Shown in pieces: positions 18,564 through 28,525 of a stretch of DNA of 64,000 nucleotides; the first letter of the stretch is position 1; the number at the start of each line of letters is the position of its first letter. The stretch is from NCBI GenBank assembly GCA_900543485.1, contig UQRM01000008.1:32780-96779 (forward strand). The letters run 5' to 3'. Under the pieces are notes generated by a model. That model was not told the origin of the DNA. It ran no database searches and saw only the letters and a list, made by a program, of their open reading frames with translations. Source of the stretch: an uncultured Eubacterium sp. (lineage in GTDB: Bacteria > Bacillota > Clostridia > Peptostreptococcales > Anaerovoracaceae). Position numbers and translations under genes: made by a program.

Positions 18564-19817
18564 TCATTTCACCAGCTCGTCGATGATATGGGCCATAGGG
18601 ACCGTCACCTGTTCGGAAGTGTCCATATCCTTGATAGCGAAGCTGTCATTATCTATCTCATCCTGTCCGATGACGACAGTCTTTCTCGCCTTTATCCTGT
18701 TGGCGTATTTGAACTGGTTCTTTATATTCCTTCCCATTATATCCATCTGGACCTTGAGGCCACGATCTCTCAGCTTTTTCATCAATCCCAGGCCAACGGC
18801 CCTGGCTTCATCTCCCATGAAGGCGATGAATACATCGATACCCTCCGGTTCCGGTATCCGGGCTCCACATGCGTCCATGGTCATCAGCAGACGTTCCTTT
18901 CCCAGGCCAAAACCTACTCCGGCTGTAGCCGGACCGCCTATCTCTTCCACAAGGTGATCATATCTGCCTCCGCCGCATACGGTGCCCTGAGCCCCGATAC
19001 TGTCCGTAACGAATTCGAAAGCTGTCTTGGTATAATAATCCAGCCCTCTTACGATGCCCGGATCGACCACATACTCTATACCCATGGCTGTCAGGTCGGT
19101 CTTGAGCTGCTCAAAGGCGCCCCTGCAGTCGTCGCACAGATAATCCAGCATCACCGGAGCTCCCTGTACCAGCTCCTGACAAACCGGTGACTTGCAGTCC
19201 AGGATACGCATCGGGTTTCTTTCATATCTGTCCTTACATGTATCGCACAGCTGATCGTACTTTGGCTTCAGGAACTCCCTCAGCGCTTCTCTGTGCTTCT
19301 TCCTGCACTCGGGGCATCCAACGCTGTTGATCCTCAGCTGGATATCATTTATCCCCATTTCCTTCAGAAAATCACTGGCCAGACTGATTATCTCCGCATC
19401 CGCCATCATGTCGGCGGCTCCGAAAGTCTCCACTCCAAACTGGTGGAATTCTCTCAGTCTTCCCGACTGAGGCTTCTCGTATCTGAAACACGGTATGTTG
19501 TAGTAGAACTTGCTGGGCTGCGGTCCCGCATACATCTTATGTTCGACGAAAGCTCTCACCACTGACGACGTTCCCTCCGGCTTCAGGGTTATATCCCGTT
19601 TTCCATAGTCCTGGAAACTGTACATCTCTTTCTGGACTATATCGGTAGTATCTCCTACGCCCCGGTGAAACAGCTCTGTATGCTCGAACATGGGCGTCCT
19701 GATCTCCGTGAATCCGTATCTCTCACAGATATCGGCAAAAGCCTTTTCTATATAGTGCCACCTGTATGCCTCCTCAGGCAGCATGTCCTTGGTGCCCTTC
19801 GGCGCTTTAGTCAGCAT
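18564..19817 (-). CDS. hisS: Histidyl-tRNA synthetase
   Basis: 417 residues of a class II synthetase. Motif 1 is near the N-terminus (APKGTKDMLPEEAYRW), motif 2 in RYEKPQSGRLREFHQFGVE. The two histidine-binding loops are RGLDYYTKTAFEF and GGGRYDHL, and motif 3 is GFGLGKERLLM. A HGTP anticodon domain follows. Four cysteines in CPECRKK and CDTCKDR suggest a small zinc site in the insertion. It starts 4 bases after hemZ. No T-box is seen upstream. Confidence 0.96.
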   Translation of the reverse strand: MLTKAPKGTKDMLPEEAYRWHYIEKAFADICERYGFTEIRTPMFEHTELFHRGVGDTTDIVQKEMYSFQDYGKRDITLKPEGTSSVVRAFVEHKMYAGPQPSKFYYNIPCFRYEKPQSGRLREFHQFGVETFGAADMMADAEIISLASDFLKEMGINDIQLRINSVGCPECRKKHREALREFLKPKYDQLCDTCKDRYERNPMRILDCKSPVCQELVQGAPVMLDYLCDDCRGAFEQLKTDLTAMGIEYVVDPGIVRGLDYYTKTAFEFVTDSIGAQGTVCGGGRYDHLVEEIGGPATAGVGFGLGKERLLMTMDACGARIPEPEGIDVFIAFMGDEARAVGLGLMKKLRDRGLKVQMDIMGRNIKNQFKYANRIKARKTVVIGQDEIDNDSFAIKDMDTSEQVTVPMAHIIDELVK

Positions 19818-19821
19818 TCCG

Positions 19822-21204
19822 TCACCTCCAAAATTCCTTTTCCTTTCTCTCTATCATCTCATCTATCCTGTCTATATATATCTGATAATTGGAAACGTTG
19901 GCCACCCGCTCCAGCCTGTTTTCCTCAGGAAAATAGACTTTGCTGATGCCCCCTGCTCCCAGCGCAAGTATGGACTGTGCCTCCTCCATTATGCGCACAT
20001 TGTATATGGAAACACTGTCTGCACGGCAGAATCCCAGGTTCTCCGTATTCCCGGAGGTGTGCTTCTGCCGGTACAGGTAATAAGGCCTGTAGCCTTTCCC
20101 AGTCAGAAAAAGACGGGCATCGTCCAGCATTTCCGTACACAGTTCTTCATTCTTGTAATTGTACTCCTGATCCAGCTCTTTCAGTCCGGAGCCTCTCTTG
20201 ACAGCCAGCGTATGGAGCGTTATGTTATCGGCGCCCAGGCTCCATATCCTTTCAAGACTGTCCCGGAAATCCGCTGCATTTTCACCCGGAAGACCCGCGA
20301 TAAGGTCAGTGTTGATACAGTTTATACCGACTCTTTTCGCCAGCTCGAAGGCTCTGACCGTGTCCTCCACTGCATGACGGCGTCCGATGAGGTCAAGGGT
20401 CTCCTGCTTCATGGTCTGGGGATTGATGCTTATCCTGCCAGCCCCCGCCTCTTTGATGATCTTCAGCTTTTTTTCCGTAAAAGTATCGGGCCGTCCTGCT
20501 TCCACAGTAAATTCGCCGATCCCTTTCAGACCGAAGCTTGCTTCTATCCTGTCCAGCAGCTTTTCCAGCTGGCTTTCGTCCAGGGAAGTTGGCGTACCTC
20601 CGCCTATGTACATGGACTCTATCGAAAGGCCTCTTCTGCGAAGATTTTCCCCGCAATAGTCTATCTCCCTGTACAATGCTTCCAGATATCGTTCCACCTC
20701 ATCATCGCTCACCTGATTGGATGTAAATGAACAATAAAGGCATCTGGTGGGGCAGAATGGTATCCCGATATAGACGCTGACGCTTTTTTCAGGAGGTCTG
20801 CCTATGATCTGCCGCTGGTATCTCAGCGTCTCGACAGTAAGCCGCACTTTGCTCTCGTCCACCAGGTACCGATCCGACAGGATATTCTCCACATCTTCCA
20901 TGGAACCGCAGGAATCATATATTTCACCTGCCAGCTTCACAGGCCTTATTCCTGTCAGGGTCCCCCATCTTGGCCGCTTGCCTGTGTATCGCGCCAGGCC
21001 CTCGTAGAGGCTGCGCCTCAGCTTGTCCCTGTCTCCGTCAAAATTTGCCAGAAACAAGCTGTCGTCATCGTCCGCTTCCGCATCGCTGCCGGTCTCTTCC
21101 GGAGACTCCGACCATATCTCATATTCTCCTTTAGGCAGGAACACTTTTATCAGTTCTTCATACTGGTGCAGTTTTTCCACACCTTTTAACACACATCTAT
21201 ACAA
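19822..21204 (-). CDS. hemZ: Oxygen-independent coproporphyrinogen III oxidase, HemZ type (radical SAM)
   Basis: 460 residues. The radical SAM motif is GIPFCPTRCLYCSFTSNQ (about 167-184), followed by YIGGGTPTSL. A HemN-like C-terminal part (about 370-450) is present, and about 160 residues precede the radical domain, as in Bacillus HemZ. In the known reaction the enzyme converts coproporphyrinogen III to protoporphyrinogen IX without oxygen. No other heme genes are nearby, and many clostridial HemZ-like proteins may do another reaction. The position between an MBL hydrolase and hisS is common in Clostridia. The start overlaps the hydrolase stop by 8 bases. Confidence 0.82.
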   Translation of the reverse strand: MYRCVLKGVEKLHQYEELIKVFLPKGEYEIWSESPEETGSDAEADDDDSLFLANFDGDRDKLRRSLYEGLARYTGKRPRWGTLTGIRPVKLAGEIYDSCGSMEDVENILSDRYLVDESKVRLTVETLRYQRQIIGRPPEKSVSVYIGIPFCPTRCLYCSFTSNQVSDDEVERYLEALYREIDYCGENLRRRGLSIESMYIGGGTPTSLDESQLEKLLDRIEASFGLKGIGEFTVEAGRPDTFTEKKLKIIKEAGAGRISINPQTMKQETLDLIGRRHAVEDTVRAFELAKRVGINCINTDLIAGLPGENAADFRDSLERIWSLGADNITLHTLAVKRGSGLKELDQEYNYKNEELCTEMLDDARLFLTGKGYRPYYLYRQKHTSGNTENLGFCRADSVSIYNVRIMEEAQSILALGAGGISKVYFPEENRLERVANVSNYQIYIDRIDEMIERKEKEFWR

Positions 21205-21823
21205 AAGGATTGTTACCTTTCTCGAATCCTATAGTAGTAGCCCCCATGTGGCCCGGAAGTACGGCCGTATCATCCGGGAGCACAAACAGCTTGCTGTGAA
21301 TGGCGTCCGCCAGCTGCTGGAAAGAGCCTCCCGGGAAATCCGTCCTGCCTATGGACTGGCGGAACAGAGTGTCGCCGCTGAACAGGATGTTTTCCGATGC
21401 CACATATATGCACATCCCACCCGGAGTATGGCCCGGAGTATGGAAGAACTTGAGCTTCAGATCTCCTACCTCCAGCTCATCACCGTCCTTCACCCAGATG
21501 TCGGCTTTCACAGTCTGCGGTGATCCGAACATAGTGCTCTGATTGAGGCGCGCATCCTCCAGCATCGGCTTTTCCGCTTCGTCAGCTACGACCTTGGCCT
21601 GCGGGAAATCATCAAGATGATCGTTGACTCCACATATGTGATCCGAATGACCGTGGGTGAGTATAATGTACTTTATGTCAACTCCATCCTCTCTGACTTT
21701 TTCTGTCAGCTTGGGATTGTATCCGCCCGGGTCTACGATGAACCCTTTCCCGGTACTTTCATCTACCGCCAGATATGTGTTTACACCCAATGCTCCGCTG
21801 GGCATGCACGTTACTTTCATCAT
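21197..21823 (-). CDS. MBL-fold metallohydrolase (glyoxalase II-like)
   Basis: 208 residues. Metal ligands are in LTHGHSDHICG (about 55-65), with FHTPGHTPGGMCIY (about 131-144) and LFSGDTLFRQSIGRTDFPGG (about 150-169). This matches the YqgX-like branch often called hydroxyacylglutathione hydrolase. The lack of glutathione in most Clostridia makes the substrate uncertain; a thioester or thiol adduct is a guess. It lies inside the operon between dtd and hemZ. Confidence 0.88.
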   Translation of the reverse strand: MMKVTCMPSGALGVNTYLAVDESTGKGFIVDPGGYNPKLTEKVREDGVDIKYIILTHGHSDHICGVNDHLDDFPQAKVVADEAEKPMLEDARLNQSTMFGSPQTVKADIWVKDGDELEVGDLKLKFFHTPGHTPGGMCIYVASENILFSGDTLFRQSIGRTDFPGGSFQQLADAIHSKLFVLPDDTAVLPGHMGATTIGFEKGNNPFV

Positions 21824-21855
21824 TTTCTCCGTCTCCTCTCCGTCTTTTCCGTCTC

Positions 21856-22305
21856 TTAAAAATTCCTGCGACTGTCCAGCAGGATAGTTACAGGGCCGTC
21901 GTTGTATATCTCCACCAGCATTTCGGCCCGGAACACGCCTTCTTCAACGTGGATATCCTGAGCTCGCAGCTTCTCTATCACTGTCCTGTAAAGAGCATCA
22001 GCTTCTTCCGGCGCTGCCGCCCTGGAGAATCCGGGACGTCTGCCCTTCCTAGCATCCCCCAGCAGCGTGAACTGAGATACAGCAAGTACGCTGCCGCCGA
22101 CGTCCTTCACCGACAGGTTCAATTTACCCTTTTCATCCTCGAATATACGCAGTCCGGCCACTTTGTCGGCGATGTACGAAGCATCCTGCTCCCCGTCGCC
22201 TTCCTCTACACCGATCAGGACCATCAGTCCTTTTCCTATCTCTCCCGTGACTTTTTCGCCTACCGTCACGCGACTCTCTCTCACTCTCTGTACTACTGCT
22301 CTCAT
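21856..22305 (-). CDS. dtd: D-aminoacyl-tRNA deacylase
   Basis: 149 residues from [20 protein letters not shown], the standard family start; the open frame extends further but the ATG at 22305 is right because it overlaps the rel stop (ATGA). Motifs [22 protein letters not shown] and the late [11 protein letters not shown] are the catalytic blocks. DTD removes D-amino acids, and glycine from tRNA-Ala, to proofread translation. The rel-dtd order is widespread in Bacillota. Confidence 0.95.
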   Translation of the reverse strand: MRAVVQRVRESRVTVGEKVTGEIGKGLMVLIGVEEGDGEQDASYIADKVAGLRIFEDEKGKLNLSVKDVGGSVLAVSQFTLLGDARKGRRPGFSRAAAPEEADALYRTVIEKLRAQDIHVEEGVFRAEMLVEIYNDGPVTILLDSRRNF

Positions 22306-24512
22306 GTGCTGGTCCTGTATGCCTCCAGTATGCCGGGTATCCCTTTGAGGGAACGGCATATTTTCTCCATCTGCTCCTTGTTCTTTATGGACAGGGTGAG
22401 ATTTATCTTCACCGTTTCGTCCTTGTCAGCCCTGGCGTTGAGACCTGATATGCGGACATCCATATCTTCGCATATCTTGGAGATGCTGGAAAGCATGCTC
22501 TTCTGATCCTTGGCCGTTATACTTATCTCCGCGTCGAAAGACTTGTCCTCAAGCTGTTTGGCCCATCTCACATCTATGAATCTGGCCTTGTCCTCCGGAG
22601 ACAGGGATTTCAGATTGTCACAGTCCTTCCTGTGGACTGATATACCTCGTCCCTTGGTGATGAAGCCGACGATATCGTCTCCGGGAACAGGATTACAGCA
22701 TCTGGCTATCCGTATCATCAGATTGTCCACTCCTTCGACGATGACACCGGAGTCGTCCTCTTTTTTCCTGTGGGCCGCCGCCTGCGCTGCCCTCTTCTGA
22801 GTCTTTTCACTTATCTCGTTGAGATTGTCCAGCAGGCTCTTTTCCTTCGCTGCCTCTTCTTCCTTTTCCTCGGCTTCATACTTCAGCAGCAGATTCAGCA
22901 GTTTGCTCTGTATCGTGCCTGCGTTGGCCAGCTGGTTGTACAATTCGTCGCTGGTCTTGTATCCCAGCTCCTTGATGGCTCTGCTGACGAAGGAGTTCTT
23001 CAACAGCTCCCTCGGGTCGTGGCCTTTTCTTCTTACATATTTATCTATCTGATCTTTGCCCCGATCGATGACGTCGGTCTTGTTCTCTTTCTTGAGCCAC
23101 TGCCTGATCTTGTTCCTGGCGGAACTGCTCTTGGCCATCTTGAGCCAGTCGATGCTAGGACCGGCTGCGTTAGGCGATGTGACTATTTCCACGATATTGC
23201 CGTTTTCCAGCTTGTGATCTATAGGGACCATCTTTCCGTTGACTTTGGCGCCTACGCATTTAGCGCCTACGTCAGAATGTATCTTGAAGGCGAAATCCAG
23301 CGGCGTCGATTCGGCCGGAAGCTCGATGACATCTCCCTGCGGTGTGAAAACGAACACCTGCCCGGAGAACAGATCCATCTTGAGTGACTCCATGAATTCC
23401 TTCGGGTCGTTGACGTCTTTCTGCCACTCCAGCGCCTGCCTCAGCCACGACAGCTTCACCTCCTCCGTATCGGATTTGATGCCCTCCTTGTATTTCCAGT
23501 GTGCCGCGATACCGTACTCGGCTATCCTGTGCATCTCGTAAGTCCTTATCTGGATCTCGAAAGGCTTGCCGCCATCACTTATTACCGTGGTATGGAGGGA
23601 CTGGTACATGTTTGGCTTCGGCATGGCGATGTAGTCCTTGAACCTCCCAGGTATAGGGGTCCACATAGTATGGACCATCCCCAGCACAGCATAGCAGTCT
23701 CTCACAGTCTCAACGATGACTCTTACCGCCATCAGATCGAAGATCTCGTCCAGGTTTTTGTGCTGGTACTTCATCTTCTTGTATATGCTGTAGAAATGCT
23801 TGGATCTTCCGTATATGTCGTACTTTATCCCTATCTCGTCCAGAGACTTCCTTATCTCCTCCACTACAGTCTCGATGGATTTTTCGCGTTCTTCCTTGCG
23901 CTCGTTGACCTGTTCCGCCAGATCGTAGTAAGCCTCGGGTTCCAGGAACTTGAGGGCGATATCCTCCAGCTCCATCTTCATGGCGTATATACCCAGTCTG
24001 GCTGCCAGAGGAGCGTATATGTCCAGAGTCTCCCTGCACTTTTCTATTATCTTGTCGTGGGTCATATAGTTGATGGTCCTCAGGTTATGGAGCCTGTCCG
24101 AAAGCTTTATTATCAACACCCTTATATCCTTGGACATGGCCAGGAACATCTTTCTCAGATTTTCGGCCTGACGTTCCTCCTTGCTCTTGAACTTGAGGGA
24201 ACCCAGCTTGGTCACGCCGTCTACCAGCAGCCCCACTTCTTCGCCGAATTCAGATACCAGCTGTTCTTCGGTATATTCCGTATCCTCCACCACGTCGTGA
24301 AGGAGTCCTGCTATTATGGTCTCCTCGTCCATTCCCAGATCAGCCAGTATCTCCGCCACCGCCATAGGGTGTATCAGATAAGGTTCTCCCGACTTTCGCA
24401 GCTGTCCGCGGTGCATCTCCTCAGCCACATCATAAGCTCTCCCTATCAGCTCGATATCATAGTGTGGATTGAATTGTAAAATAGTATCCAGAAATTCACT
24501 TCTCTTCTTCAT
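22302..24512 (-). CDS. rel: Bifunctional (p)ppGpp synthetase/hydrolase Rel
   Basis: 736 residues with all domains of a long RSH protein. The HD hydrolase has [19 protein letters not shown] and [16 protein letters not shown] (about 71-86). The synthetase has [15 protein letters not shown] (about 296-310). TGS (about 385-445), a Cys-containing RIS region with [16 protein letters not shown] and a C-terminal ACT domain follow. Intact HD residues mean it can both make and destroy the alarmone. It is the second gene after secDF in the long operon. Confidence 0.96.
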   Translation of the reverse strand: MKKRSEFLDTILQFNPHYDIELIGRAYDVAEEMHRGQLRKSGEPYLIHPMAVAEILADLGMDEETIIAGLLHDVVEDTEYTEEQLVSEFGEEVGLLVDGVTKLGSLKFKSKEERQAENLRKMFLAMSKDIRVLIIKLSDRLHNLRTINYMTHDKIIEKCRETLDIYAPLAARLGIYAMKMELEDIALKFLEPEAYYDLAEQVNERKEEREKSIETVVEEIRKSLDEIGIKYDIYGRSKHFYSIYKKMKYQHKNLDEIFDLMAVRVIVETVRDCYAVLGMVHTMWTPIPGRFKDYIAMPKPNMYQSLHTTVISDGGKPFEIQIRTYEMHRIAEYGIAAHWKYKEGIKSDTEEVKLSWLRQALEWQKDVNDPKEFMESLKMDLFSGQVFVFTPQGDVIELPAESTPLDFAFKIHSDVGAKCVGAKVNGKMVPIDHKLENGNIVEIVTSPNAAGPSIDWLKMAKSSSARNKIRQWLKKENKTDVIDRGKDQIDKYVRRKGHDPRELLKNSFVSRAIKELGYKTSDELYNQLANAGTIQSKLLNLLLKYEAEEKEEEAAKEKSLLDNLNEISEKTQKRAAQAAAHRKKEDDSGVIVEGVDNLMIRIARCCNPVPGDDIVGFITKGRGISVHRKDCDNLKSLSPEDKARFIDVRWAKQLEDKSFDAEISITAKDQKSMLSSISKICEDMDVRISGLNARADKDETVKINLTLSIKNKEQMEKICRSLKGIPGILEAYRTST

Positions 24513-24527
24513 TCCAGTGGTCGACCT

Positions 24528-27023
24528 TTACCTCTTATTTCCTTTCACATATCTCTTTGAACGCTTTGCGTTCTTCTCCTTCTTCGCAGCCTCTTCCGCC
24601 GGGCTGGCCGGCTTTTTCTCTTCTGACTTTTCTTCCTTTTTCTCGTCTTTTCCGCCGGACTCATCCTCTTGCCGCTGATCGTCCGCCGCAGGCGTCTCCG
24701 TCACGTCCGGTGTCTCTGGAACCTCAGACGCTTCAGTGACTTCGGAGGATGATCCTGATACTTCCGGTTCTTCAGGCGTTTCAGGCAACGCTTTCTTTTC
24801 CTCTTTCTCTGTCCTGTGCGCTTTCTTCTTCCCGGCCTTCACATGCTTTTCATAATCTGACAGCTTTCCTGCCCGCGAAAAACTGTAATACAACGGACTG
24901 CATATCCCGATGGACGAATAAGCACCGGCTATGATCCCTACCATAAGCGGCAGGACGAACTCTCTTATAGCCTCCCCGGCCATTATCAGCAGCGGCACCA
25001 TCACGATGAGGGTAGTAGCCGATGTCATCAGAGATCTTCCCAGGGTCTGAGTTATGCTCCTGTCGATGAGCGCTTCCATGGTCCCTTTTTTCGCGTATTT
25101 GATATTTTCTCTTATCCTGTCGAATATTACGATAGTATCGTTTATAGAATATCCTAATACAGTCAGGATACCGGCGATGAACGGATTATCTATAGTGACG
25201 TTGAAGATGGCGTAGAAAGCTATCACTATCAGCACGTCATGGAGCACGCCCAGCAAGGCAGCGCCGCCAAAGCTCCACTGAGAGAATCGTATCCTTATAT
25301 ATATGAGCATACATACCGATGCCAGCGCTACGGCCAGTATGGCGTTGTTTCTCAGATCCTTGCCCACCGACGGTCCGAAGAGCTCTTCAGATATGACATT
25401 CTCATCTGTCGTTCCGAAAGCTTCATTGATAGAAGCGATCACCTCGGCCCGCTCATCACTTCCCAGAGACTCGATAGTCCTGATTATTATCTGCTGGTTA
25501 CCTTCGCCTGAATATATGATCTCCGGATCCAGATCGTAATCAGCGATGGCGTCCTGCACCTCGGATATAGCCACTTCTTTGCCCATATCCATCTGTATCA
25601 TGGTTCCACCGGTAAAGTCGATACCGTAATTGAGACCTCTTACCAGCCCGCATACCAGTCCGGCCACCAGTATCACTACAGAAATAGAATAATATATCTT
25701 CTTATATCTCATGAAGTGCAGCTCCTTCTTGAATGAGAAGGTAGCCTTGCCGGTCTTCCTGATACCGAAAAACGCCTTGCTGCCGGTCCGCTTTCCATCA
25801 GCCAGCAGGCTCACGTACAGCTGAGTAACGACTACCGCTGTGAATATGCTTACGACGATACCTATCATGAAGGTCCACGCGAATCCCCGAACAGAGCTGG
25901 TCCCTATTTCGTACAGGATTATTGCGGCTATGAGAGTAGTCACCTGAGAGTCGATGACGGTGCTCAGCGCTCTCTTGAAGCCTGCCTGTACTGCCGAACG
26001 CACTGTTTTGCCGTTTTCAATTTCCTCTCTTATCCTGGAGAAGATCACTACATTGGCGTCTACCGCCATACCTACCGACAGGATTATACCGGCTATGCCC
26101 GGCAGCGTCAGTACGCTTCCCATGGCGGCCATGACATTGAGCACGATTATCACATAAAACATCAGTGCCAGGTCAGCTATCAGGCCGAGTCCTCTGTAAG
26201 CCACCACCATCAATATCAATACGGCGGCCAGACCTATGAGCCCGGCATATACGGCCATTTCAAGGGCATTGTATCCTATCTCCGCCGACTGTACAGATGA
26301 ATTGACCTCGTGGAGCTCCAGCGGCAGCGCCCCGCCTCTGATGAGGGCTGCCAGGTTGGACGCCTCCTCCTGAGTGAAATTTCCTGTTATGCTGCACTGC
26401 CCTCCGCTTATAGGTTCGTTTACCTGAGGATATGAGATTATCTGTCCATCCAGTATTATCACGATAGAATCGTCAGGGACACCTTCTATAGTCGATGTGA
26501 CCTCTCCGTTATATGCGGCCTGAGTAGCCTGATAAAAGAGATCCGCGCCGTCGCTGTCAAACTCCAGCGCCACCGCATATCCGGCATGTTCGCTGTCCAT
26601 CGTTGCCGACGCATCCTTTACGTTGCTGCCATCGAGGACCACAGTACCGTCAGCAAGAGCGAACTGAAGCTGAGCGGTCCTGCCTATCTGGTCTATAGCC
26701 TCCTGAGAATCCTTGGCCCCCGGAAGCTCTACTCTTATCCTGTTTTCTCCCTCTATAGTAACGACAGGCTCAGCCAGACCCATCTGGTTGACTCGTTCCT
26801 CTATTACCGCCTGAGTCTCTTCCATAGCACTGCGAAGTTCATCGCCCGTAAGCTCTGTGTCTGCCTCAAGCACCACATAAACTCCGCCTTCGATATCAAG
26901 ACCCAGTTTGATCCTGTCGTTTATAGGCTCCACAGGACCAACACCGAAAAGTGTGACGTACCATCCCCCTATGATGATGATCAAAAATAATACTGCTAAA
27001 ACCTTTTTCAACTTGTACTTCAT
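24528..27023 (-). CDS. secDF: Fused SecD-SecF protein-export subunit
   Basis: 831 residues. The SecD half (about 1-420) has RIKLGLDIEGGVYVVLEA, the P1 periplasmic domain and six membrane segments; the SecF half (about 430-745) has LNYGIDFTGGTMIQ and another six. The complex uses the proton motive force to pull exported proteins out of SecYEG. About 75 extra residues at the C-terminus form a cytoplasmic tail, first rich in Glu, Pro, Ser and Thr, then in Lys and Arg (ending KNAKRSKRYVKGNKR). GGAGGATCAG precedes the ATG. It appears to be the first gene of the long operon. YajC, its partner, is encoded just upstream in a separate unit. Confidence 0.95.
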   Translation of the reverse strand: MKYKLKKVLAVLFLIIIIGGWYVTLFGVGPVEPINDRIKLGLDIEGGVYVVLEADTELTGDELRSAMEETQAVIEERVNQMGLAEPVVTIEGENRIRVELPGAKDSQEAIDQIGRTAQLQFALADGTVVLDGSNVKDASATMDSEHAGYAVALEFDSDGADLFYQATQAAYNGEVTSTIEGVPDDSIVIILDGQIISYPQVNEPISGGQCSITGNFTQEEASNLAALIRGGALPLELHEVNSSVQSAEIGYNALEMAVYAGLIGLAAVLILMVVAYRGLGLIADLALMFYVIIVLNVMAAMGSVLTLPGIAGIILSVGMAVDANVVIFSRIREEIENGKTVRSAVQAGFKRALSTVIDSQVTTLIAAIILYEIGTSSVRGFAWTFMIGIVVSIFTAVVVTQLYVSLLADGKRTGSKAFFGIRKTGKATFSFKKELHFMRYKKIYYSISVVILVAGLVCGLVRGLNYGIDFTGGTMIQMDMGKEVAISEVQDAIADYDLDPEIIYSGEGNQQIIIRTIESLGSDERAEVIASINEAFGTTDENVISEELFGPSVGKDLRNNAILAVALASVCMLIYIRIRFSQWSFGGAALLGVLHDVLIVIAFYAIFNVTIDNPFIAGILTVLGYSINDTIVIFDRIRENIKYAKKGTMEALIDRSITQTLGRSLMTSATTLIVMVPLLIMAGEAIREFVLPLMVGIIAGAYSSIGICSPLYYSFSRAGKLSDYEKHVKAGKKKAHRTEKEEKKALPETPEEPEVSGSSSEVTEASEVPETPDVTETPAADDQRQEDESGGKDEKKEEKSEEKKPASPAEEAAKKEKNAKRSKRYVKGNKR

Positions 27024-27136
27024 CTGATCCTCCGGCTATGATTTATTTTAAACAGACCGTAATAATCCATTTAATCATACTGTTTATAGTTTACTACTTT
27101 TTGGACACGTAAACAAGGAAATTCCGCTTATTTTCT

Positions 27137-27502
27137 CTATTTACTGAGGTTTACCCCAAAGGCCCCGCCCAACGAACCAAAAACCACAGGTATGATATAA
27201 AAAGCACTGAAACTGTCCATACCAAAAGAGCCGGCGAACACTCCACCTACCAGCAGCAGTATTATCAGCACCAGGATTGCCGCCGCCGCGGCCCCTACGA
27301 TCATTCCTCTTTTTCCTATTATACCGCCTTCCATTGCGCCCGTCAGGAGCGACACAAGAGACAAAGCGGCCACCAGTCCCGCAAAAGTCCATGTCTCCGG
27401 AAACCCTGTGAATCTGATAACCGCCGCCAGGATCAGACTCAGCGCCGCAAATGCGCACAAAGCCAGCACGTATACTTTCAGCGTCCTTCTCAATATTTCC
27501 AT
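27137..27502 (-). CDS. Small membrane protein, TIGR04086/YrzE type
   Basis: 121 residues with four hydrophobic segments (about 10-30, 37-57, 68-92 and 97-118) and very few charges. The layout and position between yajC and secDF match the TIGR04086 family found at this place in many Bacillota. Its function is not known; a link to Sec or membrane biogenesis would be inference. GGGAGGTGCATT precedes the ATG. It ends 113 bases before secDF with no terminator seen, so it may be cotranscribed with it. Confidence 0.75.
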   Translation of the reverse strand: MEILRRTLKVYVLALCAFAALSLILAAVIRFTGFPETWTFAGLVAALSLVSLLTGAMEGGIIGKRGMIVGAAAAAILVLIILLLVGGVFAGSFGMDSFSAFYIIPVVFGSLGGAFGVNLSK

Positions 27503-27584
27503 AATGCACCTCCCGTAAAATATATGGCTCCTTTCAAGGCTTTATGCGCACGAAAGCTGCCCCTCTTCCCGCGCCGCGCTTTCC

Positions 27585-27623
27585 TTTACAGATATTTCGC
27601 GTTTTCTGCAAAATATCTGTAAA
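27585..27623. repeat. Perfect 13-bp inverted repeat upstream of the TIGR04086 gene
   Basis: TTTACAGATATTT and AAATATCTGTAAA separated by 13 bases. There is no T-tract, so it is unlikely to be a terminator. It lies 83-121 bases upstream of the ATG at 27502 and could be an operator. Confidence 0.6.
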
Positions 27624-27677
27624 AGCATGCGATGGCCTTCAAAAAAAGAAAATGCACCAACATCCATACGAAAAGAA

Positions 27678-27716
27678 GCTGCCGCACTAACAGTTATTTC
27701 CCGTTAATGCGGCAGC
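27678..27716 (-). terminator. Second hairpin after yajC
   Basis: GCTGCCGCA / TGCGGCAGC, extended by TAAC/GTTA pairing to about 13 bp, followed on the minus strand by TTCTTTTC. A probable back-up terminator. Confidence 0.6.
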
Positions 27717-27750
27717 CACCGGAATGGTCAGTATCACGTTACCCATATAA

Positions 27751-27797
27751 TAAAAAAGGCTGGCACCAACGACTTTCCGTGTCGATGCGACAGCCTA
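27751..27797 (-). terminator. Terminator of yajC
   Basis: On the minus strand GGCTGTCGC...GTGCCAGCC with two mismatches and an inner GAC/GTC pairing, followed by TTTTTTATTATA. It lies 18 bases after the yajC stop. Confidence 0.75.
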
Positions 27798-27814
27798 ACG
27801 TGTATTCTGAAGCG

Positions 27815-28363
27815 TTATTTATCTTCCTTTTTCTCTTCTTCCGCCTTTTCTTCTTCGGTCTCCGGAGCTTCGGCCTCGTCAGCATCGTCAGCATTGTCTG
27901 CGGCTTCGTCCGTCTCAGGAGCTTTAACCTCTTCGGCTTCCTCAGCTTCGACTTCTTCAGTCTCTGCCTTTTCTTCAGTTTCTTCGACTGGAGTGGCCTT
28001 CTTTATCCTTCTAGGCTTCTTCACAGGCTTCTTTTCTTCCTCAGCCTCTTCCACCTCATCAGGTTCTTCAGACCTCACCTTTGAAGCAGGCTTTCTGCTC
28101 TCTTCAACCACTCTCGAAACGGCCCAACGCATGATCTCGAATTTCACCTTGTCCGCTCCCACCTGGATAACGAGAGATTCTTCCTTGGTCTTTACGATCT
28201 TGCCGCAGATGCCGCCGATAGTGATGATCTCATCTCCTACCTGAACACCCTTTCTCATGGCATTGATCTCTTTCTCCCGCTTCTTCTGTGGTCTTATAAG
28301 CAAGAAATACATTATCGCCAGCAAGATGATTAAAGGCAATATCATCGTTAAAGTTCCACTCAT
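27815..28363 (-). CDS. yajC: Preprotein translocase subunit YajC with long acidic tail
   Basis: 182 residues. Residues 1-85 are the standard YajC: one membrane helix (ILPLIILLAIMYFLLIRPQ), KKREKEINAM, GDEIITIGGICGKIV and VQVGADKVKFEIMRWAVS. The remaining 95 residues are a tail very rich in Glu, Ala and Asp with a short basic patch (KKPVKKPRRIKKATP); YajC is normally about 90-110 residues. YajC joins SecDF in the holotranslocon. AGGAGGAACGTTAA precedes the ATG. tRNA-Leu(CAA) lies 64 bases upstream on the same strand with a promoter before it, so the tRNA and yajC may share one transcript. Confidence 0.92.
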   Translation of the reverse strand: MSGTLTMILPLIILLAIMYFLLIRPQKKREKEINAMRKGVQVGDEIITIGGICGKIVKTKEESLVIQVGADKVKFEIMRWAVSRVVEESRKPASKVRSEEPDEVEEAEEEKKPVKKPRRIKKATPVEETEEKAETEEVEAEEAEEVKAPETDEAADNADDADEAEAPETEEEKAEEEKKEDK

Positions 28364-28427
28364 TTAACGTTCCTCCTATTTGAGTTGTTCTAAAAATACT
28401 GGTTTATCCGAAACTATCCGAATACAC

Positions 28428-28514
28428 TGGTGCCGGCGATGGGGGTCGAACCCATACGGTGTTGCCACCACGGGATTTTGAGTCCCGCACGTCTGCCAAT
28501 TCCATCACGCCGGC
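28428..28514 (-). tRNA. tRNA-Leu (anticodon CAA)
   Basis: A complete class II tRNA with encoded CCA. Acceptor GCCGGCG pairs with CGCCGGC. The anticodon arm is CGGGA-CTCAAAA-TCCCG (anticodon CAA, reads UUG). There is a long variable arm (GTGGTGGCAACACC) and a T arm GGGTTCGACCC. Confidence 0.96.
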
Positions 28515-28525
28515 ACATTGTGTTG

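Noticed and set aside
13990-19830. T-box leaders for leuS, aspS or hisS
   Set aside because: The gaps before these genes are only 13, 24 and 4 bases, too short for a T-box.
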